Of a stretch of 64,000 nucleotides of DNA, positions 1 to 8,673 are shown one piece after another; positions within the stretch are counted from its first letter, which is position 1; every line of letters begins with the position of its first letter. The stretch is from Salinarchaeum laminariae (GTDB taxonomy: Archaea; Halobacteriota; Halobacteria; Halobacteriales; Salinarchaeaceae): NCBI RefSeq assembly GCF_023204835.1, contig NZ_CP096270.1, positions 1,550,001 to 1,614,000 of the forward strand. The letters are read 5' to 3'. A program made the translations under genes and the position numbers. The notes under the pieces are model-generated. The model saw only the letters and a program-made list of their open reading frames with translations. It did not search any database and had not been told where the DNA came from.

Positions 1-2
1 TC

Positions 3-1016
3 GTCTCGAGCATCGGTATCGGGACCTACCTCGGCGATCCGACCGAGGAGGTCGACGATCGCTACCACGAGTCGATCGTCGCTGCACTCGAATCCGGCTG
101 TAACCTCGTCGACACCGCCATCAACTACCGCTGTCAGCGCTCCGAACGCGTCGTCGGCGAAGCGCTCGCAGAGGCCGACGTCGACCGGGAGGAAATCGTC
201 GTCGCGACGAAAGGCGGCTTCGTCCACTTCGACGGCGAGCGGCCGGCCGACCCCGGTCGCTACGTTCACGAGACGGTCGTCGAGTCGGGACTCGCCGAGG
301 CAGAGGACCTCGCACAGGGGAGTCACTGCATCGAGCCCACCTTCATCGACGCACAGCTCGATCGCTCCCTCGCGAACCTCGATCTCGACACGATCGATCT
401 CTACTACGTCCACAACCCGGAGACGCAGCTCATGGCGCGCTCACGGGACGACGTCTACGACAAACTGGAAGCTGCGTTCGAGCGGCTGGAGGAACGGCGC
501 GCGGACGGCGACATCGCCGCCTACGGCGTCGCGACCTGGGACGCGTTCCGAGTAGCGACCGACCACCGCTGCTATCTCTCGCTTCCGACGGTCGTCGAGC
601 GCGCCCGTCGCGCTGCCGAGAGCGTCGGTGCAGAGACGACCGGCTTTCGGGGGATCCAGCTCCCTTTCAACGCCGAGATGGCGGACGCCTACACCGTCCC
701 AGCCCACGAGGGGCCCAACGGCTCGCAGTCCGCCCTCCACTTCGCACAGGACGCCGGCCTCTCGGTGTTCGCGAGCGCGAGCATCAAACAGGGCGATCTT
801 GCAGGCGGCGTTCCGAATCACGTCGCATCGCGCGTCGAGGGCGACACCGACGCCCAGCGCGCGATCAACTTCGCGCGGAGCGCGCCAGGCGTAACGGCTG
901 CGCTCGTCGGTGCCTGTAGCCGCGAGCACGCCCTCGAGAATCTACGCGCCGGCCGGTTCGATCCGCTGGGCGCCGACGCCTTCGACTCTGTCTTCGCCAC
1001 TGAGTCGGCGAAGTAG
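3..1016 (+). CDS. Aldo/keto reductase, 5' end cut off by window edge
   Basis: The frame is open from the first bases of the window, so the start codon lies outside. The visible part reads as an aldo/keto reductase: an early IGIGTYLGD strand, the catalytic-site segment DTAINYR, an ATKGG strand carrying the active-site lysine, and VHNPE near the position of the catalytic histidine. These enzymes are NAD(P)H-dependent (beta/alpha)8 barrels that reduce aldehydes and ketones. The substrate cannot be told. About 337 residues are visible, close to full length for the family. An internal ATG at 432 is not the start, because the conserved N-terminal barrel lies before it. The gene converges on the small zinc-finger gene downstream. 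Confidence 0.85.
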   Translation, partial: VSSIGIGTYLGDPTEEVDDRYHESIVAALESGCNLVDTAINYRCQRSERVVGEALAEADVDREEIVVATKGGFVHFDGERPADPGRYVHETVVESGLAEAEDLAQGSHCIEPTFIDAQLDRSLANLDLDTIDLYYVHNPETQLMARSRDDVYDKLEAAFERLEERRADGDIAAYGVATWDAFRVATDHRCYLSLPTVVERARRAAESVGAETTGFRGIQLPFNAEMADAYTVPAHEGPNGSQSALHFAQDAGLSVFASASIKQGDLAGGVPNHVASRVEGDTDAQRAINFARSAPGVTAALVGACSREHALENLRAGRFDPLGADAFDSVFATESAK

Positions 1017-1044
1017 CCGTGTTCGGTCGCCGTCGATCGGCCGC

Positions 1045-1215
1045 TCAGTTCAGCTCCTTCCACTTCGCGCCACAGCTGGGACAGACGCGAACCGTCCCGA
1101 CCTGATCGGGATCGTTCTCGGATTTGAGCTCCTCCTCACAGGCCGTACAGGAGAGGCGACCGTAGTTGTCCTTCTCGAGGTCGCTATCGCGCAGACCCTT
1201 CCTGACGGATTTCAT
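1045..1215 (-). CDS. Small zinc-finger protein, HVO_0758-like
   Basis: This 56-residue protein starts MKSVRKGLRDSDLEKD and carries two CxxC knuckles, CTAC and CPSC, about 25 residues apart. That arrangement would hold one zinc. The sequence resembles the haloarchaeal HVO_0758 family of one-domain zinc fingers, as I recall it. Molecular function is unknown. An in-frame GTG 22 codons upstream exists, but the ATG at 1215 matches the family start and is preferred. It converges with the aldo/keto reductase to its left. Confidence 0.75.
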   Translation of the reverse strand: MKSVRKGLRDSDLEKDNYGRLSCTACEEELKSENDPDQVGTVRVCPSCGAKWKELN

Positions 1216-1419
1216 GGACCCTGCTACGGAGGGCCCCCTCAAAAAACCGATGCACCCCGACGGGCCGCCCTGCACTGGCACGCTCTGTAGCCTTGCAGCC
1301 GATTTCGTGGTGGCCAGCGGGTGAATCTGCCGTCGGTCCGTGGTCCCCGATCACTCGCCACACTGCCGCCCCTTTCGATTCGAAAGTCTTGCAGTGGTGC
1401 CGTCGGTAGCCACGCGTAG

Positions 1420-2616
1420 ATGCCGTCTCGCCGCGTACAGGTGTTTGGCTCGCTGTGTGCGATGGTGTTTCTCGTCAACTTCGGACGGGTCATCTTCGCG
1501 CCGCTCGTCGGGCCGCTGTCGGACGCCTTCGGGCTCAGCGGTGGCTCTATCGGGCTGATCGTCACGCTCGCGTGGCTCGGAAGCGCCGTGCCGCGGCTCC
1601 CCGCTGGCTACGCGCTGACGAAGGTTCCCCGACACTGGGTAATCCTCGCGGCGGGCGCGACGCTCACGATCGCCGCCGCGCTGACCGCCGCGGCCCCCTC
1701 GCCGCTGGCCGTCGCGATCGGCGCCTTCCTCATGGGACTCGCGAGCGGCGCGTACTTCATCGCGGCCAACCCGCTCGTCTCGGAGCTGTTCCCAAATCGC
1801 GTCGGGCGCGTGCTCGGAATCCACGGTGCGGCCTCGCAGGTGGCTGCAGTGCTGGCGCCGCTCACGGTGAGCGCGGTGCTGCTTGTCGGTAGCTGGCGCC
1901 ACGTGTTCGTCGTGGTCGCGTGCGTCGCAGCGCTCGGCACGGCCGCGTTCTTCCTCGCGGCGAGGCGAGCGGAACTGCCCGACGCCGGGACGGAGGATCG
2001 CGACCTCCTCGCGGCCGTGCGTCGGCAATGGCGCCTGATCCTGACCGGCGTCGTGCTCATCGGCGTCGTGGGTCTCCTCTGGAACGGCTTCTTCAACTTC
2101 TACGCGACGTATCTCGAGGACGTCAAGGGGCTCTCCAGTGGCACCGCGAACCTCATGCTGACGGTGATCTTCGCCGCGGGCGTCCCGGCGTTCTACGTCG
2201 GCGGCGGGCTCGCGGACCGCTTCGATCACGTTCCGTTCGTCCTCGCGGTCGTCACCGGGTTCACCATCGGGCTGCTCTCGCTCACGCTCGTCAGCGGACT
2301 CGCTGCGATCGTCGCCGTCAGCCTCGTCATCGGCTTCGTGATCCACTGTCTGTTCCCCGCGATGGACACCTACCTGCTCGACACGCTCCCCGACGAGCAC
2401 CGCGCGAGCGCCTACGCGGTCTACAGTGCGACGATGATGCTCATCCAGGCCAGCGGCAGCGTCCTGATCGGCTCGCTGACCGACGCCGGCATCGCCTTCG
2501 ACGCCGTCTTCCGGGGCCTCGCTCTCCTCGTGCTCGGCATCGTCGTCGTCATGGCTGGGCTCTACCTCGCCGGCTGGCTGCCCACCGGCGGGAAGGCTCA
2601 CCGACGCACTGCCTGA
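1420..2616 (+). CDS. MFS transporter
   Basis: The 398-residue product is almost entirely hydrophobic and shows about twelve membrane segments. The central loop contains a charged stretch near residues 185-205, typical of the two six-helix halves of the major facilitator superfamily. The early segment GRVIFAPLVGPLSDAFGLS and the later GGGLADRFDH look like the two equivalent cytoplasmic loop-2/3 motifs. These proteins move small solutes across the cytoplasmic membrane by proton or sodium exchange. Nothing in the sequence or neighbourhood identifies the substrate. The ATG at 1420 leaves only a few residues before the first helix. It converges on the aldo/keto reductase at 2689. Confidence 0.85.
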   Translation: MPSRRVQVFGSLCAMVFLVNFGRVIFAPLVGPLSDAFGLSGGSIGLIVTLAWLGSAVPRLPAGYALTKVPRHWVILAAGATLTIAAALTAAAPSPLAVAIGAFLMGLASGAYFIAANPLVSELFPNRVGRVLGIHGAASQVAAVLAPLTVSAVLLVGSWRHVFVVVACVAALGTAAFFLAARRAELPDAGTEDRDLLAAVRRQWRLILTGVVLIGVVGLLWNGFFNFYATYLEDVKGLSSGTANLMLTVIFAAGVPAFYVGGGLADRFDHVPFVLAVVTGFTIGLLSLTLVSGLAAIVAVSLVIGFVIHCLFPAMDTYLLDTLPDEHRASAYAVYSATMMLIQASGSVLIGSLTDAGIAFDAVFRGLALLVLGIVVVMAGLYLAGWLPTGGKAHRRTA

Positions 2617-2688
2617 GCGGCGACGGAGGCGGCAGAAAACGAAGCTCGACTGGAGGATTGAACGTTCGACGCGGGGCCGGCGTCGTCG

Positions 2689-3660
2689 TTACTCGTGGCC
2701 GTAGATCTCGACGGGCTCGTAGGGCTCCTCGAGATACTCGACGTCGGACTCGCTGAGGTCGATCTCCACGGCTTCGACGGCCTGTTCGAGGTGCTCGACG
2801 CTCGTCGTTCCGAGGATCGGTGCGGTGACCCACTCCTTGTGGAACTGCCAGGCGAGTGCGAGCTGGGCCATCGTCACGCCCTTCTCCGCGGCCAGCTCCT
2901 CGACGCGGGCGTTGATCTCTCGTCCTGCGCCCTCGTGGTAGGGCAGGCCGATCTCCTCTTTCTCGTGTTCGCCTCGCGTCGTGTCGTCGAACTCCTCGTG
3001 CGGGCGGGTCAGGTAGCCCCCACCGAGCGGGCTCCAGGGCATGACGCCGACGTTCTCCCGGTCACAGAGCGGGAGCATCTCGCGTTCCTCCTCGCGGTAG
3101 GTCAGGTGGTGGAGGTTCTGCATCGTCTCGAAGCGCGCGAGATCCTCACGGTCGCTAGTGTGCAGGGCCTCGGCGAACTGGTGGGCGTACATCGAGGAAG
3201 CGCCGATGTGACGAACCTTTCCGCGGCGAACGGCGTCGTCGAGCGCGCGGAGCGTCGTCTCGATCGGCGTGTCGTAATCCCACCGGTGGATCTGGTAGAG
3301 ATCGACGGTGTCCATCCCGAGCCGGTCGAGGCTGTGGTCGAGCTCCTGCCCGATCGTCTTCCGGGAGAGCCCCTCCGCGTTCCGGTGCTCGTTGGCACCC
3401 GGCCAGCGGACCTTCGTCGCGATCGTCAGCCGGTCGCGATCGTACTCCGAGAGGACCTCTCCGAGGATCGCCTCGCTCTCGCCGCTGCTGTAGACGTTCG
3501 CGGTGTCGAAGAAGGTAATCCCGAGATCGAGCGCGCGCTCGATGATCTCGCGGGATTCGTCCTCGTCGAGCATCCAGTCCTCCTGGCTGCCGAAGCTCAT
3601 ACAGCCGAGACAGATCTGGGAAACCTCCATTCCCGTCGACCCGAGGGTCGTGTACTTCAT
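2689..3660 (-). CDS. Aldo/keto reductase
   Basis: This is a full-length 323-residue aldo/keto reductase. The catalytic tetrad region is present: FFDTANVYSSG supplies the Asp and Tyr, the strand TKVRW the Lys, and QIHRWDYD the His. The C-terminal part has the AQLALAWQF helix and a ...ILGTTSVEHLEQAV segment typical of the NADP-binding end of yeast-type AKRs (tas/IolS-like). It probably reduces a sugar or carbonyl compound with NADPH. Substrate unknown. It is not closely similar to the AKR at the left edge. The gene stands alone between convergent and same-strand neighbours. Confidence 0.88.
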   Translation of the reverse strand: MKYTTLGSTGMEVSQICLGCMSFGSQEDWMLDEDESREIIERALDLGITFFDTANVYSSGESEAILGEVLSEYDRDRLTIATKVRWPGANEHRNAEGLSRKTIGQELDHSLDRLGMDTVDLYQIHRWDYDTPIETTLRALDDAVRRGKVRHIGASSMYAHQFAEALHTSDREDLARFETMQNLHHLTYREEEREMLPLCDRENVGVMPWSPLGGGYLTRPHEEFDDTTRGEHEKEEIGLPYHEGAGREINARVEELAAEKGVTMAQLALAWQFHKEWVTAPILGTTSVEHLEQAVEAVEIDLSESDVEYLEEPYEPVEIYGHE

Positions 3661-3753
3661 ACCCTATCATTTCGCTGCCGCGGTGAAATACCCACGGCCA
3701 ACCCCCGTGGCCTGCCGGCTCGATGGGGCCCGGTCTTATCGCCCGACGACTCC

Positions 3754-3830
3754 GTCGCTCCCGTTCTCACTCGCTCCCGTTCTTGCTCTCCCGTTCTCAC
3801 TCGCTCCCGTTCTTGCTCTCCCGTTCTCAC
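3754..3830. repeat. 30-bp tandem repeat at 3' end of acetyltransferase
   Basis: A 30-base unit beginning TCGCTCCCGTTCTTGC is present twice in exact tandem at 3771-3800 and 3801-3830, with a partial copy before it from 3754. The second copy runs into the stop codon of the acetyltransferase gene at 3827. The unit is pyrimidine-rich on the plus strand and could have expanded by slippage. Confidence 0.9.
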
Positions 3831-4345
3831 TCTTCCAGCCCGACGCGGTAGATCACGTGGGAATAGGACTCGTCGCCGATCGTCGCGTCCTGACTCTCCT
3901 CGTGTACGAGCCCGTTCGCTTCGAGGAAGCTCCGTCCGCGGTCGTTGTCGGCGAGCACCTGGGCGGAAATTCCGTCGATCATCGGCGGGAGCCCGTCGAT
4001 CGCCGCGCCGAGCAGCGTGGAGCCGATGCCGTTTCGCCAGTGCGCCGGATCGACGGTGAGGTCGACGATCTCGCCGCCGATCCCCTCGACGAACTCCGAG
4101 GTGCCGCCGTACCGGGCGCGGACGAACCCGACGATCGAGCCGTCGACCTCAGCGACGCCGTAGTAGCCCGGCTCGGAAGCGATTTCCTCCCGCAAGGACT
4201 GCAGCGCGTCCTCGTCGGTCGGGCGGAGCTGGGACTCGATGGCCGCCTCAGAGACCATGCCGCGAAAGCCGACACGCCAGGTGCGGTTGTGGACCTCCCT
4301 CGCGCCCCGAAAATCGTCGAGGGTGTCCTGCCGGCGTACGTTCAT
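3827..4345 (-). CDS. GNAT-family N-acetyltransferase
   Basis: The 172-residue protein has the GNAT fold order. An N-terminal strand and helix (the DTLDDFRGAREVHNRTWR segment) comes first. The central strands GYYGVAEVDGSIVGFVRAR follow. Then comes the acetyl-CoA-binding motif A, VDPAHWRNGIGSTLL, matching the Q/RxxGxG/A loop. It would transfer an acetyl group from acetyl-CoA to an unknown amine. Length is normal for the family. A 30-bp tandem repeat abuts its stop codon. It is a single gene, divergent from the universal stress protein at 4502. Confidence 0.85.
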   Translation of the reverse strand: MNVRRQDTLDDFRGAREVHNRTWRVGFRGMVSEAAIESQLRPTDEDALQSLREEIASEPGYYGVAEVDGSIVGFVRARYGGTSEFVEGIGGEIVDLTVDPAHWRNGIGSTLLGAAIDGLPPMIDGISAQVLADNDRGRSFLEANGLVHEESQDATIGDESYSHVIYRVGLEE

Positions 4346-4470
4346 ACTGGCCGTCGATTGGACGAGGGGCCGGATGGTCGTTTCGGTGGGGCCTGGGGAG
4401 ACTGGTTCATCCTGATCGGAGCACGCTCTCTGATTTGATGGTTACTACTCCGGTAGTCAACTGCACCAAT

Positions 4471-4480
4471 CTTTATTTGC
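4471..4480 (+). promoter_or_regulatory. TATA-like element before universal stress gene
   Basis: CTTTATTTGC lies 22-31 bases before the ATG at 4502, in an otherwise GC-rich region. At this spacing an archaeal TATA box would give a leaderless or nearly leaderless transcript, which is common in haloarchaea. Confidence 0.45.
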
Positions 4481-4501
4481 TTTGCCCGTGATTCTCTCCC
4501 T

Positions 4502-5032
4502 ATGACGACGAACGAGCCCCGAGCTGACGGCGGACTCGACGGCGGTACCGGTCCCGTGGCTGACGGTGGAGCGTCCGGCCTGTCAGTCGTGGTTGCAGTG
4601 AGCGGAACGGACGCACCCCGTGCCGAACTGCTCGCCGAGGCGGTCGCCGACCTCGCCGGTCCGCTACTCGACGAGGTGTACATCACCCAGGTCTTCACGC
4701 CCGAGGAGTTCGACGCTGCCGTGGAGCGGCTCAACTTCGATCCGGACGCGCCGCCCGAGCCCGCGGCGGTCGCGCGTCGATCGGCCGCCGTCCGTGCCAT
4801 CTCCGACCTGCTAGAGGACGCCGTCGACGCCGGCACCACGTCGATCGACGTCCGCGGAGCCGTCACGGACGACGTCGGCGAGGCGATCGTCGATCTCGCA
4901 GCCGACGTCGGCGCCGATCGCATCCTCGTCGGCGGGCGCAAACGCTCACCAGCGGGGAAGGCCGTCTTCGGAAGCACGGCCCAGCACGTCCTGTTGAACG
5001 CCGACCAGCCAGTGACCTTCGTACGGGAGTGA
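4502..5032 (+). CDS. Universal stress protein (UspA family)
   Basis: The 176-residue protein has a low-complexity N-terminal extension of about 28 residues rich in Gly and Asp. One Usp domain follows. The C-terminal ATP-binding motif G-x2-G-x9-G-S/T is seen as VGGRKRSPAGKAVFGST, followed by the final strand PVTFVRE. Such proteins bind ATP or AMP and help cells withstand stress, but the precise role here is unknown. A TATA-like element sits about 25 bases before the ATG. The gene converges on the methylaspartate-cycle lyase. Confidence 0.85.
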   Translation: MTTNEPRADGGLDGGTGPVADGGASGLSVVVAVSGTDAPRAELLAEAVADLAGPLLDEVYITQVFTPEEFDAAVERLNFDPDAPPEPAAVARRSAAVRAISDLLEDAVDAGTTSIDVRGAVTDDVGEAIVDLAADVGADRILVGGRKRSPAGKAVFGSTAQHVLLNADQPVTFVRE

Positions 5033-5077
5033 CTGCGGGAGAAGCGGCCCGCAGCCGAGGCTCGGGCATCGTCCTGA

Positions 5078-6142
5078 TCAGCGAAGCTCGATCGACCGAG
5101 CCCGCTCGAGCAGCGCCTCGTCGTACACGGCCTCGGCCTGTTCTGGATGGCGATCTGCGATCACGCGGGCCGTCCAGACGGTGTTCTGGAAGTTCTTCAG
5201 CGTGGCCTCGTCGACCATCTGTCCGTCGATGCTCACCGCACCGGTTCCGGACGCCTTCGCCTCGGCGAAGCGCTCGATCTTCTCGACGTCGCGCTCGAGT
5301 TCGTCCGGCGTCGGCATGTGGATCCGGTTGGCCTGGGTCGTCTGCTTGGGGTGAAGTGACCACGAGCCGTCGAGGCCGACCGCCGCCTCCCGTTCGACCT
5401 GCTCGGCGTACTCCGAGCCGTTGTAGAAGCTGACTCCCGCACGCTCCGCGAACAGCCGATCGAACGGACCGCCGACGGCGACGACGTCGTTCGCCGACGC
5501 CTCGTTCGAGAGCGCTTCCAGCAGCGCGGGCCACTCGAAGCGGTCGCCGTCCCGAGAGCGCCCGCCCAGCTCCGCAGTGTAGTCGACCGGACCGAAGACG
5601 AGCCCCGCGAGCCGGGCGGTGGTGTCGCTCCCGTCCTCCGATCGTCCATTTCCGAGGGCCCCGATCTCCCGAAGGTCAGACCGCGCACGGGCGGTCTCGA
5701 CGATCACCGCGACCTCGATGGAACCCTGGGGGAGGCCGTACTCTCGCTCGGCGTCCGCGACCGCCGACAGCGCAGACTCGACGTCACCCACGCGACCGAC
5801 TTTCGGCACCACGATCCCGTCGACGTGCTCGCCAGCGTTCTCGACGATCCGGTCGATCTGCTCGTGGCCGCGCTCGGTCGTCGCCGGGGCATCGTAGGCC
5901 CACTCGATGCGCGGGAGGATCTCGCCGGAGAACTCGGGCGCGTACTCCGGGAGGAGGGCGAGAAGGTTCTCCATCCCTTCCTCCTTCTTCGCCGGCGCGG
6001 TGCCGTCCTCGAGATCCGGTACTAGCCAGTCGGGGGCCTGAAAGCCGGAGGCCGTCAGGCCCGATCGGAGATATTTCGCGGTGTCGTCGCTCGCCACCGC
6101 GACCGGTGCTGTCTGGAACGTTCTGCAGAGTCGCTGTGTCAT
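5078..6142 (-). CDS. Beta-methylmalyl-CoA / malyl-CoA lyase (HpcH/CitE family)
   Basis: The 354-residue protein belongs to the HpcH/HpaI aldolase and citrate-lyase-beta family. Visible marks are PDLEDGTAP near residue 45 (Mg/CoA site), a PRIEW arginine strand, the VPKVGRVGDVE strand, and the Mg-binding region around GLVFGPVDYTAEL. In haloarchaea the equivalent enzyme (CitE1) cleaves beta-methylmalyl-CoA to glyoxylate and propionyl-CoA, the exit step of the methylaspartate cycle. Assignment rests on the family plus the neighbouring cycle genes. A malyl-CoA thioesterase (CitE2) is the main alternative. It is the last gene of a five-gene minus-strand run, after an 85-base gap. Confidence 0.85.
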   Translation of the reverse strand: MTQRLCRTFQTAPVAVASDDTAKYLRSGLTASGFQAPDWLVPDLEDGTAPAKKEEGMENLLALLPEYAPEFSGEILPRIEWAYDAPATTERGHEQIDRIVENAGEHVDGIVVPKVGRVGDVESALSAVADAEREYGLPQGSIEVAVIVETARARSDLREIGALGNGRSEDGSDTTARLAGLVFGPVDYTAELGGRSRDGDRFEWPALLEALSNEASANDVVAVGGPFDRLFAERAGVSFYNGSEYAEQVEREAAVGLDGSWSLHPKQTTQANRIHMPTPDELERDVEKIERFAEAKASGTGAVSIDGQMVDEATLKNFQNTVWTARVIADRHPEQAEAVYDEALLERARSIELR

Positions 6143-6227
6143 TGGTTCGGTCTCCGTCGTCTCGTGGCTGCTGGGAGGGTTGCGTCGCTCGCCGCAGCCG
6201 CCGCAGCCGTCGCAGTCGTCGCAATCG

Positions 6228-7343
6228 TCATGGCTCGCTCCTCCGCTCGATAAGTGCCGTTCTGGTGCCGGAGTAGACCGGTCGCTGGTCCTGGTCGAAG
6301 GCGACGTGTTCGAAGGTCACCTCGCCGACGTGGCTCGGTCCCGGATCGCCATCGGCGTCGAGCACGCGCGTGAATCCGTAGATCGTGTCGCCGACCGTGA
6401 CGAAATCGTGGAACCGCTCGCCCGTCGCGCCGACCTCGTGCCAGGTGGCCTCGTCCGAGCGCGCGTGCCCGAGCGCGATGGAGCGCGTCACGTCACCGTA
6501 CGCGACGATTTCGCCAGAGGGTGACTCCGCCATCGCCGCTGCGTTGTGGTGTTGCCGTGCGGTGTTGAGCGTCGCCAGCGGCAGTTCGGCGACGGTGACG
6601 ACGTCCATCGTTCGCCCGCGTTCGTGACTGTAGGCGACCGCGGCGTCGGGCCGCTCGGCCGCGGTTTCGAGGGCCTCGTCGAACGCCTCGAAATACTCGC
6701 CGTCGGGTGCGAGGAGGCCGTCGGGGAGATCGGGGTCGCCGTCACGGTCCGCATTCGAATCGGCGTCGGCCATCTCGCCTCCGTCGGTCATTCTCCCGCC
6801 GTCATCCATCTCCCCGCCATCGGTCTCGATCGGCTCTCTGCGCGGGATCATGTTCGTTCGCTCGTAGGTGCAGAGTTCGTCGCCGGTCTGGGCGTCGAGC
6901 CCGCGGGTCTCCCACGTGACGATACCGTAGTTCGGTCGCGAGCTGGAGCTCCGCGTCGCGAGGACGGTCGACTCGACGCGAAGTTCGGTTCCGGGATAGA
7001 CCGCGTCCTGATGAAAGCGGACGTCGTCTCGCCCGAGGAAGTAGCCGCCCTTCTCGGAGAGGGCCTCGACGCTGGGGCCCATCGTCGCCGCGAGGAGGTA
7101 ATCAGGGTGGATCGGTGGTTCGTCGAAGCCCCGCTCTTCCGCGGCCTCGGTCCGCCAGTACGCCGGATCGTGATTCAACGTCTGGCTCGTCCACTGCTCT
7201 GCGCCGTGGCGCGTCAGCCGGGGGCCGGGGTCGTGCTCGATCGTCTCGCCCTCGGCGAAGTCCTCGAAGTGGCTGCCCTTCTCGCGGGTCGTCGCGCGGT
7301 CGAGCGCCACCGAGAACGTCTCGGGATCGGTCCAGTCAGTCAT
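6228..7343 (-). CDS. mch: Mesaconyl-CoA hydratase (MaoC-like)
   Basis: The product is 371 residues if it starts at the ATG at 7343, MTDWTDPETF. A GTG 30 codons upstream is unlikely, because it would add an Arg-rich tail overlapping the ammonia-lyase gene by 98 bases. It shows two hot-dog halves: an N-terminal one with HFEDFAEGETIEHD, and a C-terminal one ending in VTFEHVAFDQDQRPVYSG. The middle has a Gly/Asp/Met-rich linker. In haloarchaea this double MaoC protein hydrates mesaconyl-CoA to beta-methylmalyl-CoA. Its first 8 bases overlap the end of the ammonia-lyase gene, implying coupled translation. Confidence 0.85.
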   Translation of the reverse strand: MTDWTDPETFSVALDRATTREKGSHFEDFAEGETIEHDPGPRLTRHGAEQWTSQTLNHDPAYWRTEAAEERGFDEPPIHPDYLLAATMGPSVEALSEKGGYFLGRDDVRFHQDAVYPGTELRVESTVLATRSSSSRPNYGIVTWETRGLDAQTGDELCTYERTNMIPRREPIETDGGEMDDGGRMTDGGEMADADSNADRDGDPDLPDGLLAPDGEYFEAFDEALETAAERPDAAVAYSHERGRTMDVVTVAELPLATLNTARQHHNAAAMAESPSGEIVAYGDVTRSIALGHARSDEATWHEVGATGERFHDFVTVGDTIYGFTRVLDADGDPGPSHVGEVTFEHVAFDQDQRPVYSGTRTALIERRSEP

Positions 7344-8673
7344 CGGAATCACCGGTATGTGCAGCGGTCTCAGGCGTCGGGCGGGCGACCGATCCCGAGC
7401 GATCGCGCCGGGCGAGCGCGTGGCGCATCTCATTGGTCACGAGCATGTAGCCCTCGTCGAACCCCATCCCGGGCTTCGCGAGGATCTGCGCGGCGTCGGT
7501 CGCCAGCGCGACGTGGGCACAGGCCCTCGCGGAGGTTGCCGTCTCGTTGCAGGTGCCGCCGAGATACGCACGAACGTCGGTGCCCTCACAGTAGGTCACG
7601 GCCGCCGCAGAGCGCTGGATACCGCCGAGATCGGGCGTCTTGATCTGCACGACGTCGGCGGCGCCGGCGTCGACGAACGCCCGGACGTCGTCGAGCGTGT
7701 TGCACCACTCGTCGGCGACGAGGTCGACCGGAACGTCGGCCGTCGCCAACGCGTTCCGGAGCGTCGCCATCTGCTCTATCTGACCGGCGCGGCTCCCGGC
7801 GTCCATCGGGCCCTCGACCTGCAGGGGGTACGGCGCGGCTGCCTCCGCGAGCCGTTCGAAGTACTCGACGACCTCGCGGCGATCGTACGGCGGGTCGAAG
7901 ACCTCGCCCAGGATGCCGTAGACGTCGACGTGGAAGCGCGGGCGGTAGTCCGGGGAGTCGGCTTTGGCGTTTCCGCCTGTCCCGAGCTCGTCCGTTCTGC
8001 CGGAGAGCCACGCCAGATATTCGATCAGGCGCTCGCCGTCCGCGCCGACTTTCTCGACGCTGTTGAATAGCCCGTGGGGCAGGACCCCGACGCGCTTGAG
8101 CAGCATCTTCTCGGCGTTCGTTCGCCGATCGTCGCCGGACTGGCCGAAGACGGGGATCGGCTCCGTTGCCGGCTCCGTTCCGACGGCGTCGGCGATCACG
8201 TCGGTCTTGGTGACGCCGCGGGTCTGTGCGGCGGCGTCGAGGAGCGCCTGAGAGACGCCGTAACGGACCGCGGTGTGGAGCCGATCGCCGCCGGAGCGCT
8301 CGGCGGGGAGGTTCTCGACGGCCCCGGCGAGGGTCTCGAACTCCGCGGGGTCGCGTCCGCGGAGTTCGTCAGCGACCGGCCCTTCGACGACGGGCTGGTA
8401 GTCCGCGGCGCGGAAGAGCGGATCTCGACCGCCCGCGCCGGAGTACTGGACCGCCGCGCAGTCGCCGGTCGCGATCGTGCCGTCTGCGAGTTCGAGTTCG
8501 ACGGTCAACGCCTCGCCGGCCTCGCGGATCCGCTCGAACCCCTCGGTCACGGGGTCGCCGTCGTAGGCGAAGCCGTTCTGGGTCGCGCCCTGCTTGATCG
8601 CGCGCTGGTCGTCGGCGTGGAACCCAGAGACGGCCGGGATCGCGTGGACCCCGACGATTTGATTCCCCGCCAT
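7336..8673 (-). CDS. mal: Methylaspartate ammonia-lyase
   Basis: The 445-residue protein has the enolase-superfamily layout of methylaspartate ammonia-lyase. The N-terminal capping part includes GFHADDQRAIKQGATQNGF. The barrel segments are RFHVDVYGILGEVFD, VEGPMDAGSR, VADEWCNTLDDV and VQIKTPDLGG, which carry the Mg ligands and general base. It deaminates (2S,3S)-3-methylaspartate to mesaconate and ammonia. It sits directly between the mutase subunit gene, which begins one base away, and mesaconyl-CoA hydratase, which it overlaps. Length agrees with the family. Confidence 0.92.
   Translation of the reverse strand: MAGNQIVGVHAIPAVSGFHADDQRAIKQGATQNGFAYDGDPVTEGFERIREAGEALTVELELADGTIATGDCAAVQYSGAGGRDPLFRAADYQPVVEGPVADELRGRDPAEFETLAGAVENLPAERSGGDRLHTAVRYGVSQALLDAAAQTRGVTKTDVIADAVGTEPATEPIPVFGQSGDDRRTNAEKMLLKRVGVLPHGLFNSVEKVGADGERLIEYLAWLSGRTDELGTGGNAKADSPDYRPRFHVDVYGILGEVFDPPYDRREVVEYFERLAEAAAPYPLQVEGPMDAGSRAGQIEQMATLRNALATADVPVDLVADEWCNTLDDVRAFVDAGAADVVQIKTPDLGGIQRSAAAVTYCEGTDVRAYLGGTCNETATSARACAHVALATDAAQILAKPGMGFDEGYMLVTNEMRHALARRDRSGSVARPTPETAAHTGDSDD

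Noticed and set aside
1351..2601. Long minus-strand frame opposite the MFS gene
   Set aside because: It is antisense to a clear transporter; its residues are Arg/Glu/Asp-rich and repetitive, a usual shadow of GC-rich coding DNA.
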